Assembly (NCBI GenBank): GCA_000733355.1
Contig: JNVV01000004.1
Coordinates: 1,105,046 to 1,169,045 of the forward strand
DNA length: 64,000 nucleotides
DNA from: Falciphora oryzae
Lineage: Eukaryota > Ascomycota > Sordariomycetes > Magnaporthales > Magnaporthaceae
Direction of reading: 5' to 3'
Shown here: piece by piece, positions 1-12,091 of the stretch
Numbering within the stretch: the stretch's first letter is position 1
How the letters are laid out: every line of letters starts with the position of its first letter
Position numbers and translations under genes: made by a program
The notes under the pieces: generated by a model
What the model was told of the DNA's origin: nothing
What the model saw: only the letters and a program-made list of their open reading frames with translations
The model's database searches: none

Positions 1-3000
1 GGCCAGACCTCGGCGCAGAAACGAAGCATGACAAGTTCTAGGCGACGATATAACGGACTAAAATATCCACGGAAGAATTAGGCTCTCGCATTGAGGGTTC
101 CCGCGCCCACATCCGCGGGCTCTGCTGAGCTCCGTCTTCCAAGGGAGGCCCGAGTCACCGAATGTCTGGGGCGGCATTATTCAGGTTGGGATTGCTGATA
201 AGAGCGTCAACTCGAGACGTCAAGGCCGAAGGCGAGCGAGAGGATAGAGGCACGGTCACACCTGATAGGAGAAGAAAGCCTGGGTGGTCGCGAGTCGCCG
301 GATATTCCGGCAAAGTTATGTAGAAAGGCCGAAAGGCGCGCCCAGTGGCTGACTAGCAAATAAGACAGGATCAAGCCGGACGAAGAAAACCGACGCCATC
401 CATGCTCCGAAACACAGGCGGCGTGGCGACGGCCTCTGATTTTCAGGCGAAAAGGAAGCTCCGCTGCGGTCGTGTCGGGTACCCTATCATGGGAGAGGTA
501 GCACGAGGGGGTAGGAGGTAGCTACTCAGCCAATATGTGGCTGGACATTGTGACACCTCCTGCTTGTCGCTTGTCGGGAGCCATGGGGGCCATCCCAGCC
601 GGCGTTGCGCACGGCAAGCATCCCGCGTCCCGCCGGGGATGGCGCTGCAGGGGGCCACTGCCGTCTAGCTGTCAAGGAAAACAGTGCCGGCACATTGCGG
701 GACGCGAGTAAGGCGCCCCTCTGGGCACACACCAGCAAAGATCCCATTGTCGGGCGTGGGATCGCATTGTATTTTGGTGTCATGGCTGGTATGCGTTGCT
801 CCAAAGCATCCATCTTCGGTTCCACAGTCATGGATGATCGGGTCAGGAACAGGACACACAAGCCGACACACAAGCGTGACAAAGTCAATCAACCTGAGCA
901 CCGGGGCGCCGTGGAAGCTGGCTCCCCGCCTTCTGGTACCCCCAGGGCCTCCCTGTCCCCCACTTTAAATCAGCCGGCCGCCCGGCCGATCAGTGGGCCT
1001 TTTTATGCCGATGGGCCCTCACGGTTGAAGCTCGCCTCAATGGAACGAAAAAAAACCTGCAGGTCGAGGCAAAGCATCCCGATGGGAGGAGGGGCGTTGG
1101 GGGATTGCTTCTGGATTCACACCCTCTTCCCACTTGGCGAGCGTGCACCGGCGATTGGGGGGGCTCCGGAAGAGGAAGAAGCAGCCTGATGGGACGAAAA
1201 AGCAGGGAGGGAATTCGAAAACACGACGGAGTTATGGGTGATAAGGAACGGATTGGTTCAGTCACACAGAAAGTTTCTACCTACCTAGTAGGTTACAGTT
1301 ACTCTATGGCATCGTCCGTGCAGCCTGTGCAGCGCGGCATGGGCAAAAGAAGGTTGCTTCTGCCAGGGGCACGGCATGGCAAAGGTTCAATGTGGTGGTG
1401 TGTATCGAAGCCGTGCCGCCCACCCATGCGTCATCGCATAATACCTTGCTTTTCTAGATGGCGACAAAAGCTGCCTGCCAGCTCGCGCGAGCAGCATCTC
1501 CCTGGCATCGTCTTCGTAGGCTGCTACTTGGCTGCTCCCAGGATCCAGACAAACAAAATACGAACTCTTCTGCGATGTGCGGCTGGGTGTGTATTGAATA
1601 TGAAACTTGGACGCAATCAGTTCTTCCTTCTTCTGTTTCCCTGCGAACCCACGGAATGCTTACGACATTCCAGGGCTTCCGTCCACGCGGCGTGGGGGCA
1701 GACACCTGCGGCTTCAAGAAAAACTCATACGATTTTTTTTTTTCTTATCCGGTCCTTGGGTCTCGGCGCGCACGGGTTTGCTGCACGGCTCGAAATGTCC
1801 GCCCGTCGCCTCGGCGGCTTGCAGCTGCAGCTCTCAGCTGGCCTCCATGTGTTCGGACTACCGTTAGTACAAGTCAAATCAGGCGCGAGGAATGCTTGCT
1901 GCCACCTGCTTGCCCAACAATTTTTCTTTCTGCCCTGAGAGGTCGCGGATCGTGGCCAGCGGAGACGGGGATTGCGTGTGGAATTTCCGATTGAGAGCGG
2001 AAGGGATCAGAGGGATGCTAAACTTGTGACTGAGGATCCGCACCCAGCCTGGTAAAACGGTTGTGCATAGATGCTTTCGAGAGACGGTTACATCCGCTGG
2101 ATATTTTTGATACCTGCCGTGTTGACTGCACAACTTCAACTCCGTCCGCACTTCGTGAGACTTTCAAGGATGCATAAGTGAAGGACTTGCCGTCCGGGCA
2201 CAACGCGGTCGGCCGAGATGCTGTCCTATCTTCCCAGACATTGAGCTGTGGCGGACCAAAGTCATAGATAGGGCTTAGATACGTTTGCTTGACACTTATC
2301 TGCATTTTAGTCAGTGTACTAAAATATCAACTAGTCCCCCATTGCGTATGTACTATGTACACGTCAAGACGCAGATCTATCGGAAGGGGGGAATGCATGG
2401 CGGTCAGCACGGCCGGCTCGAAGCACACAGCCCGCCCATCGATGACGCTTGATCTGCACCCCCCTGAAGTCACTCTGCGCCACGGTAGCGTGCCGGCCTA
2501 ATCCTGACAAAAAGACAAATTTCAATGGGACGCAACGCCCGCTTTGTCGTCGTCGTCGAAAAGACCTAAACAGGCGGTGCTTTGTGGCAGACCCAGGTGG
2601 CGCGTGTGTTGTCTTTTTGTATTGCGGGGGCACCCCAACTCTCCCGAGGTACCGCAACATGCATCCCCAGCCGGCTCGTATTCACAGCTGTTGCCTCCCC
2701 GAGTCGATTCTCGTATCATGGGCCGGTCATGGGCCGGTCAAAATCACCGCATATGCGTGCGTCACTTGTTTACCGCGCCCCTGCTGCCGCTTGGCGCCTC
2801 TTGATTGATAACGCACGCAGCTGCTGTCACAGCCTCCCTGCGCTTCTCACACCTGTCCCATCTAGCTGTTCTGCTCTAGTTTCTGGTCCCGACTGCAGCC
2901 CTTCGTTTCGTCCGTTCGATAGGCGGATGGTCGTGTCTTCAGGCATCCTCGTTGGCGCCACACAGCCCAAAGAGCCACCCGAATCTGTGGGCAGGCGGCC

Positions 3001-3931
3001 CCCGCTGAAACAGCGATCTCGATCTAATATTTTGTTTGATTGATTTTTTTTTTCTTTGTTATTTTTTTCGGTCGGCCTTCCACTATCGCGCCGGTTCTGG
3101 CTGCGTCTGTTGAGAGGTTGCAGCTCTGAAACCCCTCCCTGCTCCACCGGTCGCGGCACCCGATCCCCACCTCTGCCGCTCGCTTGCCAAAAGCAACTGA
3201 CGTAGGTTCCTCGCTGGGAGCACACGAAGTCAGGCAACCCGATAAAAAAAAAAAAAAAAAAAAAAAAGACATTGAAACGACCGACAACAATCTGTCGCGT
3301 CCGTCTCCTCCTTGTGTGGGGTCGGCCCTGGCTGGCCGCGACTCATTGGACGCCACAGGAAGAAATCGCCATCACTAAAACTGCACCTTCTGCTGGTCGT
3401 GGGTCGTACCTGGTCGTCCCGGTTGCCCGGCGGAGTCAAAAAGATTTCTCGGCAGCTTCTGTGGTCCCAGCCACGCACGCACGCACGTCGCGCTCTCACT
3501 TCCTTGATTTCGTGACCACTCCCACCCCGTTTTGCGACAAGACCAGGGGGATCCACAGGCCCACTCGCACACCCGGCTAGCGGCCCAGGCTAGGTCAACA
3601 CCTCAGCGAAGCGCGCAAGCTCCCCCCAGCCCCCACTCCGTCGCCGTTTGCGAGTGCATCAATCCCGCTGCAACGCGATAAGGCAGACCGGGCGGCCACC
3701 TACCCAAACCCCGACAGTCCAAGGCCAAGCGTAAATGTGGGTGTTGGCGGAGGAGCACAGGTCTTGACATCTCCCTATCCCCAAAAGAATCTCCCAAGAC
3801 GGATCGAAATTGGACCCATCGCCCCAAGGACCGCAGCGACCCGGCAGATACGCGCCCAGGTCCTCGGATCACCAGTCAATTCCCTCTTTTCTCAAACGGA
3901 TCCCAGCACCTCGTGCTGCCCCGTCGCCAAT
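1..3931. other. Left-edge intergenic region
   Basis: No convincing gene is visible. Open frames on both strands are short, overlap one another and match no family I know. The region has a 24-nt A run at 3244-3267, a short ACGC repeat near 3477-3488, and pyrimidine-rich DNA around 3030-3075. The last few hundred bases are presumably promoter and 5' UTR of the DUF2406 gene. A spliced gene with very short exons cannot be excluded. Confidence 0.5.
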
Positions 3932-5608
3932 ATGGCTACCTCGAGCAATCCACTTCCTCCGGTCCCTCCAAGCCACTTCTATCAACAGCAGCAGCAACAG
4001 GAACAGCAGCAGCAACAGGAACAGCAGCAGCAGCAACAGGAACAGCAGCAGCAGCAGCAGCTTTCTTACCCTCGACAACAGCAGCAGGCGCAAGGCTATT
4101 ATTCCCAACCGCAGCAGTACAACGACCCCCAGCAAGCGCCAGGACAGCATCCCTATCAGCAACAGAACTGGCAGCAGCAGCCTCCGCAACAACCCCAGCA
4201 CCCGAGCCAAGGCCACGGCCCTGACGGCCACCCGCGAGCGGGCCAGAGGAATAGGACCTTCAGCTTCCAGTCCAACAAGTCGCATAAGAGCACCGAGTTG
4301 GTCGAGACGTCCGCCGAGAAGGAGGCCAAGCGACTTCACAGCAAGGCAGATCCCACCCTGGCCATGAGTGAAGCAGAACCCGGCGTGGTTGCGGCCACGG
4401 TCAAGTCATCCCTAGCACCGCTGCGCAACATGCGGCATAAGGACATGCACGGGAACGTGATCGGTCAGTCAACTTGACTCGTCCCAAGTGGTCTGCGGAC
4501 ACGAGGCCATTGCGCACGCATATGCATGCAGTTCGTGTACTGACTGTTCTTCCTGCCTTTGTTACAGATGACCCTGACAGGTCGAACCCCACGCGGAATC
4601 GCTGGGAGCGCCCGCTCGACACAATCCGAAGCTTCGAAGCAGCTATCGACGGTGGCTACAATCGACAGTCGATGATCATCCGATCAGGTGGGTGGCCCCT
4701 CAACGGCGAGCGGCAGGGCCCACAGACCCGCCATGCGCCAGTCTCTCTTGTGGCTTCCCGGACCTATTGCCAGCGTCGATTACTGACGAAACTGTCGCCT
4801 AGACTCCGACTCGGTGGCAAATTGGGATCGCAGGAGCAGCTACTTTGCTCCTAGTAACGCGGGTGGTATGTCCATGCTGCAGGGCGCGCGCGCGTCTCCC
4901 CGCCCAAGGTCAATGGCGGACAGCCATAGCCGGCGTAGGCTGACACGACCTCCCATGCCAGGCAATGCCTACAACGGTCGTTACCAGCGTGATAGCTACT
5001 ACAGCACGAGAGGGGGTCCCCCTGATCGGCGATACGGAGGGTGGACGGAAAATCAGGGCGACCCCTATGGGCCCCAAGGGTACAATGCCTACAGCAACGT
5101 TCCGCGGACCAGATACTCTAGGATGGTATCTGAGCCGCAGTTCCCCTCTCAAAGGCAACCCGAGCAGAACAACGTTTACCCGGTGCCGATGAACCACCGG
5201 TCATACGAGACCGTGGCGTCAGGTTCTGGGAGTGGCTCGTCGGGTGAGCATGCGGGCTACCAGACCGACCCGACCAGTAGCGACAACAGCTCGATCGAGC
5301 GGGTCCAGTCCCCCCCGAAGCGTCAGGAGCCGGTCAACGACTACGGGATCGGGTTCAGCCAGAACTCGAACTACCAGGCACCTTCGTTCACCGTCGCCAT
5401 TAATGGAGGCTCTACCACCCCTCAGGCCGGCAGCGACAATACTACCCCTCCTCACGAACCCCCACCACCAGCCGTCCCGAGTAAGCAGAACACGATCCTG
5501 AGGAAGCCGACCCGGGCTCCTTCGACAGCATCGGCAGCCACCGAGCGACCAGGCATGGGTGAGAAGCGTAAGAGCTGGTTCGCGCGCCGGTTCAGCAAAA
5601 ATTCTTAG
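3932..5608 (+). CDS. DUF2406-family protein with N-terminal poly-Gln
   Basis: Three exons (3932-4463, 4568-4687, 4803-5608) give 485 aa. Introns are GT..AG and phase is kept. The N-terminus is Gln-rich (about residues 16-105). It is followed by the conserved fungal DUF2406 core: SHKSTELVETSAEKEAKR, then KADPTLAMSEAEP, LRNMRHKDMHGN and DPDRSNPTRNRWERP, with the last segment formed across intron 1. The C-terminal half is low complexity (Ser, Pro, Arg, Tyr rich) and ends in a basic KRKSWFARRFSKNS tail. The biochemical role of DUF2406 is not established; small yeast members exist without an assigned reaction. The start at 3932 is the first ATG downstream of the pyrimidine-rich leader; the frame stays open upstream without another good ATG. 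Family assignment rests on recalled motifs and is fairly sure; function is unknown. Confidence 0.85.
3984..4115 (+). repeat. CAG/CAA poly-Gln tract
   Basis: Imperfect CAG and CAA repeats with interspersed GAA codons encode the Gln-rich N-terminus of the DUF2406 protein. The mixed codons make it less slippage-prone than a pure CAG run. Confidence 0.8.
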
Positions 5609-6807
5609 TCGCTGGGTAGTCGCTGCATTACCTGGTCGAGAGCGGTCTTGTTTTATCCCCCTTTTTTTTTTTTTTTTTTTCTCCCTTCCTCCAACTTGTC
5701 CTTTCTTTATCCTCGCCTATCTATTTCCCTTGATACCCCATTATTCTCGGCACATATCAGACCCCCACCCAAGGCATACTCGTCGCATCCTTGGGCGGGC
5801 CCAGGTGTTGTGCCACACCCGTTCGGAGGAGCCCGACACTGGTGGGATCTTTTGACACGCTCACTGCTGGTTTCAGGTTGCGTTATATGCTTACTGGAAT
5901 TTCAGCATACGGTATGAATGGACTCTTGGGGTGCTGGAGGAGATTTGGAGGTTCGGATCCATCAAAAACTGCATTTTTTTTTTGGTCTGCTGTGCGGGCG
6001 CTGGGGGGGTACTCGCCACACCAGGCAAATATGCAGCAAAAGGGCGAGGCTTCGACCCAGGGACAGGGGATACACTGGAGAGGAGGGTACATACGGTATA
6101 CGATTTGATGTACTGGCGTCGGGACGGCATTGTTATTATCTTTGTTCTTTACATTTTTCCTCCGTCGATCTCTCAGGGACGCGGTCTTCCTTGTCTGGTA
6201 GAAGGACTAGGAAGCCCTCGTGGCACCCAGCGGACGCATTCCTAATCATACCCGAGCGCGTCCTCAGGGATGCTCTCGGGCAGAATGTTATGATCCATCA
6301 CCACAGGAAGTACCTCCGACGACCAAGCTATGCATGCATGTGCGACATGTACAACGTGACACGACGCAGCGCGATCTCGTGGAATTGAGTTCACTGGCTG
6401 GTTTGTGTATCGGATTCGCTGAGGTCGTCGGATGGCATGGGGTGTTTTGCCTCACCGGAATGTTGGAAACATGCCGTCGGCGCCACAGCTCTGGGGTCGA
6501 AACAACTCAACATTTCCAGTCAGAATCATCATTTTCTCTACCCATTCCGTTTTGACAAGAGAGCTGTGAGTATGGCAAGGAGACGAGAGCCGGAAGCGTT
6601 GAATGTGCACGTCCTCTTGTTTCGCAGTACATATTCCGCATGTCAAGGATCATCTCGGTGTGATATAAAACACGGCCATGGAAGCCTCGACCTTTTTTTT
6701 CGGCTCAGAAATTCCAGAAAAAAAAAAGGATTTACAGTCTGCGAACAAAGTGGCGGCCTTCTCCAAAAGAAAGGCCGGAAAGCAATGTAAAGTACCCGGT
6801 CGATATC
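5609..6807. other. Intergenic, convergent 3' flanks
   Basis: This lies between two convergent genes. A 19-nt T run (5662-5680) sits 53 nt after the DUF2406 stop. An A run at 6718-6727 is a T run on the VMA21 coding strand, 81 nt after that stop. I see no gene here. Confidence 0.5.
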
Positions 6808-7389
6808 TCAGCTCTTCTTCTTGGTCTCCTTTTCCGACTGCTCCGACTGGTCCTCGTTCATGGCTACAACGACGTAGGCGATCAAGACCACGTTCGCCAT
6901 GATGGCAGCCAGGGCACCAGCATACGTAGAGTTGCCTGTCCATGATACGGACGACCAGACGGGGTGGTAATGGATGAGCGCGTCAGTAATAGCGCGGATC
7001 GAGATGGTTCCTTCCCACCACCAACCTAGAGCCCGAGGGAGACAAGAATAGAACTCACCATTGAACACGTTGTTGACGGTGGCAAAGTACGAGCCGATGG
7101 GCACGACGATCATGGCAAAGGTGAAGGCCAGGAGCTTCAGTATAACATCACTGTTTCCGGGGGGCGTTTTCTGTCAGAGCCTGTCCTTTTTTTTCGGCAT
7201 GGATTTTCAGGAGACAAAACAAAGAGATAAAAAAAAAAATAAAAAAAAAAAAACAGAGGGGAAGGGGAAAGCTCACAAGGGCACGGCGGGGGTCGTGTCC
7301 GACTTCTCGCCTGCGGCCGGGCTGGCGCCGATGTGGTCATCCTTCTCCAGGACCGTCTTCTCCGTCGCCACGATTCTCCTTGTCGCCAT
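6808..7389 (-). CDS. VMA21: V-ATPase assembly integral membrane protein VMA21
   Basis: Three exons (7277-7389, 7059-7150, 6808-6935) give 110 aa, the usual size of fungal Vma21. Vma21 is a small ER membrane chaperone that assembles the V0 sector of the vacuolar H+-ATPase and escorts it out of the ER. The predicted protein starts MATRRIVATEK and has two hydrophobic segments: KLLAFTFAMIVVPIGSYF (first helix) and TYAGALAAIMANVVLIAYVV (second). The highly conserved NGNSTYAG loop is restored exactly by splicing intron 2, and AMNEDQ follows helix 2. The C-terminus is Lys-rich (EKETKKKS), as expected for an ER-retrieval signal, although it is not a strict KKxx. Intron 1 contains long T runs on the coding strand. 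The identification is secure. Confidence 0.93.
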
Positions 7390-8701
7390 TTTGGGAAAGT
7401 GCCTGCTACAATATTATAGAGCGAAATGGAAAGCCGAGCTTCGAATGTTTTGTGGTCCTGGATAAGTCCTCGGTATCCGTGACCTTTTGCGGCAGACAGA
7501 GACGAGTGCAGTGCTGCTGGCTTCAATGTGTGAGGTCAGATGGGGGACGTGCTCAATGGTCAATTCACTGAAGCGGAAACGCCTGACCAGCCCGTTATTG
7601 ACACAGTGCCCCCCGCGGACTGTGCTTTGGGCGCAGGGCGGCACGGTCCCTACAAGAAAAAATGGCACCTGCACCATTTACATCACTCAAACCCCTTCCA
7701 CTATCAGCACCACCTAATTAAAAAAGAGGCTACCTGCATAGAAAGTTAAGGGTTCCAATTACATCCGTTTTCCTGCCTTTCTGATCCTAATTTAATGCTG
7801 GCTGTGTTTGTTGCGTTAGTTTTGGCAAGAAATACTGATCTCAAGTGTGCGGTGCAGAGGCATGTTTTTTTTTTTTTTTTTCGTCGGGACCGTGCCAGGC
7901 AAGGGGCTCTCCGCTTCGCGCGGGATCGCCCAGCAGTGGACAAGGAGCAAGCCCTGCCCGGCCTCGTTGGGTGCGGAGAACTCGACTGTGCTGGCTGGGC
8001 CTCGAGAAACAACAAAGAAAGCTCTCAAGCTGGCTTCTGACAACAGTTGTTTAAGTACGAGTTGCCAACTCAGCAGCTCGCGGGGAGAGTAAAATAACGT
8101 GGATCGATTGATGATCTGCCCCAAAACCGTGCAACGACTCACCCCTTAAGGAATCCAATCGCTTTCCCCAAAGTCCCAGTCCCCTGTCCATTGTGCACCC
8201 AAGATCGGGAGGCGGCAGAAGAGGGCACGTGTTAGCGTGTTCTTGGGACCCCTCCGCCAGCCTAGCAACGCGCCCGGCGTGTTCCCCGGCGCGCCCAGTC
8301 GCGCCCTGCGTGGGGTAAAGGGAAAAAAACTCATTTGTTCCAACCCCCGTCGGCTCAAATTCCAAACCTCACCGCCGCCACTTCCCCAGAAACCTCAGCC
8401 GGCCCTCACTTTTTGCAGACCACACGAACTTGTTCGTTGCTCGCACAACCACCTGCTTGTCATTTTGCAGTCTCGCCAAACGAAGAGGCGCGCGTCTCTG
8501 GATCTCTTTGCATTCTGATTCAGTCTTTCTTTTTTTTTTTTTTTTTTTGCCCAGACCGCATCCACACACTTTGGCCATCCTTGCACGCCCACTACCTGGA
8601 TTCTCTTGTTACTCGGAGGTTTTGCTAGAACTGCCGCTCTCCACTGCGCAACTGTCTATGTCGCATCCCCCTTTCCCTTGCCTGTTCGTCCATGTTTCGC
8701 C
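7390..8701. other. Divergent promoter region VMA21 / Fun30
   Basis: This is a shared upstream region. T runs on the plus strand lie at 7865-7881 and 8530-8548. The last 250 nt before the remodeler start are C/T-rich on the plus strand, typical of fungal core promoters. The open frame of the remodeler runs upstream of 8702 but contains no in-frame ATG there. Confidence 0.5.
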
Positions 8702-11700
8702 ATGCCATTTTCGAATCTGGTTCCCACCCAACCTGCCTCTCCACTGGCGCGACGACCTAAGGTCGCCATGCCCTCTAGTCCACTGTCTCCGACAATTGAT
8801 CTCAGTATCGACTCCGATAGCGATGACGTCGGCGGAGAGCCAACCCTCCCGGCCACCCGGTCACGTCACTTCACCCAGGCTACTCAGATCGTCGACCGAC
8901 CGACCCTCAAACCCACAGCACCAAGCCTATCCTCCTCTCGGTCCGCCTCGCCCGCCGTTGAAGTCCCCGCCTCTTCCCCGTTTCGCCAGAATGCTTCCGC
9001 CGCCAGCGGCCGTGTAGCATCAGCCATGGCTCCTCGTGGCACTTCGTTTTGCCCGCCGCCTGCGCAAGTCCGCCAGACCCGCCAGACCAACTTTCGTCCA
9101 CCCCAGGTCTTGGGCAAGCGCTCGTCCCCCGTGGCTCAAGCGCGTGATCTGGCGTCCAGCCCCAAAGACGCCATTTACGTCGGAGACAGCTCAGAAGACG
9201 AGCGCCCGACCCGCGGCGACATTCCTCGGACTTCTTTCAACCGTCACGATACTAAGGATAGCGCGACGGGATCGTCCATCACGAGCCCCAACACGTCGAG
9301 CGTCGCCGAACTTAGCGAGATCGAGGTAGCTCCGAAGGGGAGCATCTTGGAGAAGCGTCTGGAGCGTTTGATCTACTACACCTCCAAGGTCAACAGGACC
9401 CCTCCGCTCTGCAAAATAGTGCCCGGCCGCACACTGCTCGAGTACCAAACGGCCCTGCTCAAGTGCAACGAGGACAAAGACGAAGCAGCGACTTGGCTGC
9501 TTGACAACCCGGCCACCAAGAAGGCCCGCCAGGATGGCCCCAAGAGTGCCCCCGCCGACAAGAAGGCATCGAAGAACGGAGATGTTAGAAACTTCATCCG
9601 ATCATTTGCCCATGGGAAATCAGATGCTGGCTCGTCCAAGGCATCACCCATGACCGTGGACGACTCTGATGCGGACGAGATCGTTGTTGCGACACCCGAT
9701 CGCAAACCTACCAAGAGGCTGCAGCGGGGCCGTCGGCCAGGCGCATCGCCTGTGTCTTCGCCGGTCAAGTCGGCTGCCAAACCGCAGGCAAAGAAGCCCC
9801 AGGTCAAGAAGTCCCAGGGGGCTTCAGAGGAGGAGGAGGAGGGGGAAGAAGAGGGGGAGGAACCCATCGCAATAACGGACGACGATGACTCGGACTCAGA
9901 TGCCTACGACAGCCCAGAGCCGCAGGATGACGGTTCCAAAACTGAGAAAGAGAACCGCGTCCTCAAATACTTGAACGAGTGCGAGCTCAATGGTCTCTTG
10001 GCCATCTGTGGCAGCTCCAAGCAAAAGAAGGATGGCGCAAAGGCTATGATCAATGCCCGTCCTCTCCGGACTTTGGCTGAGGCCAAGGATGTAACGGTCA
10101 CTGGCAATACCAAGGGCAGAAAGTCTAAGGTCGAGGTCATCGGTGTTGGCGAAGATATCGTCTACGAGGTGTCGAGGTTCATCAAGAGTCTCGACGCTAT
10201 CGACAAGGTGGTTCGGAAGTGCGACGAGGAGGGTGTTCGCATGAAGTCAATCACCGACCACTGGAACATGGATTCCAGGGGCCAGAAGATTACGGACCAG
10301 CGCCGGGACGGCCAACTGACTCCTTCGAGCGCTGATGGTCACCCGCTTAAGGTCCGGGATCTGCCCATCTCGCGTGAGCCCAAGATGATGCAGGGTCGCT
10401 GCAGCATGAAGTCCTACCAACTCTGGGGCCTGAACTGGCTTCACCAGCTCTACCAGCGCAAGTTCGGATGCATTCTCGCGGATGACATGGGTCTTGGAAA
10501 GACCTGCCAGATCATCTCATTCATGTCTCATATCATCGAGAGTTATGATTCATCATCGGGAGAGGAGCGACCATGGCCAAACCTCATCATTGTCCCACCC
10601 TCAACATTCGACAACTGGCAGGGCGAGTTCAAGAAGTTCGCGCCCAAGATCAAGGTCACTGTCTACCACGGCAAGGACAGGGAGTGGCTCGGTGACGAGA
10701 TCAGGCACAGCCCCGAGGAGCATCATGTCGTGCTGACGACGTACACTCAACTTGGCCGCTCCGGCGAGAGGGACCACACCAAAATAATCTCCCGGATTCA
10801 CCCCAATGTGGCCATCTTCGACGAGGGTCATAACCTCAAGAACTCCAAGACGAAGCTCTACAAGGACTTATGCAGAATCACGGCGAACTGGAGAGTGCTG
10901 CTCACCGGAACTCCTGTGCAGAACAACCTGATGGAGATGATCAACCTTCTCAACTTTATCCAGCCGCAACTGTTCGACGGCCAGGTCGAGACACTAAAGG
11001 ACTTATTCGACCAGAAGGTCACGCTCCAGGAAGTCTCCAATGGAGCAATGCTTTTCAGTGACCGCGTGCGGCGAGCCCGCAGCATCTTGGAGCCTTTCAT
11101 CCTGCAGAGGCAGAAAGAACAAGTGCTTGATGGTTTCCCGCCCAAGACTAGCAGGGTGGTGTACTGCGACATGGACGAGGCGCAGAAGAAGATATACTAC
11201 GAGTATCACAACCGGTTCCGGGGCGGCAAGGGCTCAGTGCGGGCGGCATCGACATCTACCAACAGGACAAGCAACGACCAGAACAATGTCTGGATGCAGC
11301 TGCGCAAAGCGGCCATCCACTCGCAGCTGTTCCGGAGGCACTTCACGGACAAGATGGTGGAGGACATGGCGGACGTGCTGATGCGCAAAGTTCCCCAGAG
11401 GCGGCTAAAGCAGGAGAACAAGAAGCATCTCATTGCGGAGCTGAAGGACCTGTCGGACTTTGAGCTTCATGTCTGGTGCGTGGACGAGCCCTGCGTTAAG
11501 AGCTTCGATGTCGAGCCCGAGTCATGGATGCGCAGCGGAAAGGTGCAGCACTTGTTGGAGTTGCTGCGCGAGTTCCGGCGGGACGGAGACAGGGCGCTGG
11601 TCTTCACACGGTTCGCCAAGGTCAACGAGATATTGTCTGAGTGCCTGCTCACCGCTGATGTACCGCACCTGTCTTTCCAGGGCAGCACGGCGGTGGAGCT

Positions 11701-12091
11701 GCGACAGGACCTGATCGACCAATTCAATGAAGACAAAGATCTCACGGCGTTCCTCCTCACGACGGGAGCCGGCGGCACGGGCATCAACCTGGCTTCGGCC
11801 AACAAGGTCATCATCTTTGACCAGAGTGACAACCCCCAGGATGACGTGCAGGCGGAGAACCGCGCGCACCGGTTCGGCCAGACGAGGCCGGTCGAGGTCA
11901 TCCGCCTCATCAGCAAGGGCACCGTCGAGGAGCTCGTGTACCGCGCCTGCCAGAAGAAGCTGGAGCTGGCCAAGCGTGTCACGGGCGCCGGCATGCCCGT
12001 GGGAGACGAGATCGACGTCGAGGCCGAGGTTCGGCAGATGTTGGCCGAGGAGGATGAGAAGAAGAAAGCAGGCGAGGACGAGCACCTATGA
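8702..12091 (+). CDS. Fun30/SMARCAD1-type SNF2 chromatin remodeling ATPase
   Basis: This is an uninterrupted frame of 1129 aa from the first in-frame ATG (8702); a second ATG at 8768 is possible. Fun30/SMARCAD1 proteins are ATP-dependent nucleosome remodelers acting in heterochromatin maintenance and DNA-end resection. The N-terminus is Ser/Pro-rich and disordered, with acidic stretches. A CUE/UBA-like helix (LLKCNEDKDEAATWLLDN) lies near residue 255, matching the ubiquitin-binding CUE of this family. Both helicase lobes are intact: DDMGLGKT (Walker A, about 594-601), DEGH (707-710, the Fun30/SMARCAD1 version of DEAH), LLTGTPVQNN, LLTTGAGGTGINL and QAENRAHRFGQ in lobe 2. The C-terminus is a short acidic/Lys tail. 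No introns are needed. The subfamily call rests on DEGH plus the CUE-like region. Confidence 0.92.
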   Translation: MPFSNLVPTQPASPLARRPKVAMPSSPLSPTIDLSIDSDSDDVGGEPTLPATRSRHFTQATQIVDRPTLKPTAPSLSSSRSASPAVEVPASSPFRQNASAASGRVASAMAPRGTSFCPPPAQVRQTRQTNFRPPQVLGKRSSPVAQARDLASSPKDAIYVGDSSEDERPTRGDIPRTSFNRHDTKDSATGSSITSPNTSSVAELSEIEVAPKGSILEKRLERLIYYTSKVNRTPPLCKIVPGRTLLEYQTALLKCNEDKDEAATWLLDNPATKKARQDGPKSAPADKKASKNGDVRNFIRSFAHGKSDAGSSKASPMTVDDSDADEIVVATPDRKPTKRLQRGRRPGASPVSSPVKSAAKPQAKKPQVKKSQGASEEEEEGEEEGEEPIAITDDDDSDSDAYDSPEPQDDGSKTEKENRVLKYLNECELNGLLAICGSSKQKKDGAKAMINARPLRTLAEAKDVTVTGNTKGRKSKVEVIGVGEDIVYEVSRFIKSLDAIDKVVRKCDEEGVRMKSITDHWNMDSRGQKITDQRRDGQLTPSSADGHPLKVRDLPISREPKMMQGRCSMKSYQLWGLNWLHQLYQRKFGCILADDMGLGKTCQIISFMSHIIESYDSSSGEERPWPNLIIVPPSTFDNWQGEFKKFAPKIKVTVYHGKDREWLGDEIRHSPEEHHVVLTTYTQLGRSGERDHTKIISRIHPNVAIFDEGHNLKNSKTKLYKDLCRITANWRVLLTGTPVQNNLMEMINLLNFIQPQLFDGQVETLKDLFDQKVTLQEVSNGAMLFSDRVRRARSILEPFILQRQKEQVLDGFPPKTSRVVYCDMDEAQKKIYYEYHNRFRGGKGSVRAASTSTNRTSNDQNNVWMQLRKAAIHSQLFRRHFTDKMVEDMADVLMRKVPQRRLKQENKKHLIAELKDLSDFELHVWCVDEPCVKSFDVEPESWMRSGKVQHLLELLREFRRDGDRALVFTRFAKVNEILSECLLTADVPHLSFQGSTAVELRQDLIDQFNEDKDLTAFLLTTGAGGTGINLASANKVIIFDQSDNPQDDVQAENRAHRFGQTRPVEVIRLISKGTVEELVYRACQKKLELAKRVTGAGMPVGDEIDVEAEVRQMLAEEDEKKKAGEDEHL

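Noticed and set aside
3244..3267. A24 run as the tail of a retrotransposed element
   Set aside because: No target-site duplication or retroelement-like sequence was found upstream, and similar runs occur at many gene ends.
5950..5960. B-box-like GGTTCGGATCC suggesting a tRNA
   Set aside because: The flanking bases do not form a T-arm stem and no A box or acceptor stem is visible at the right distance.
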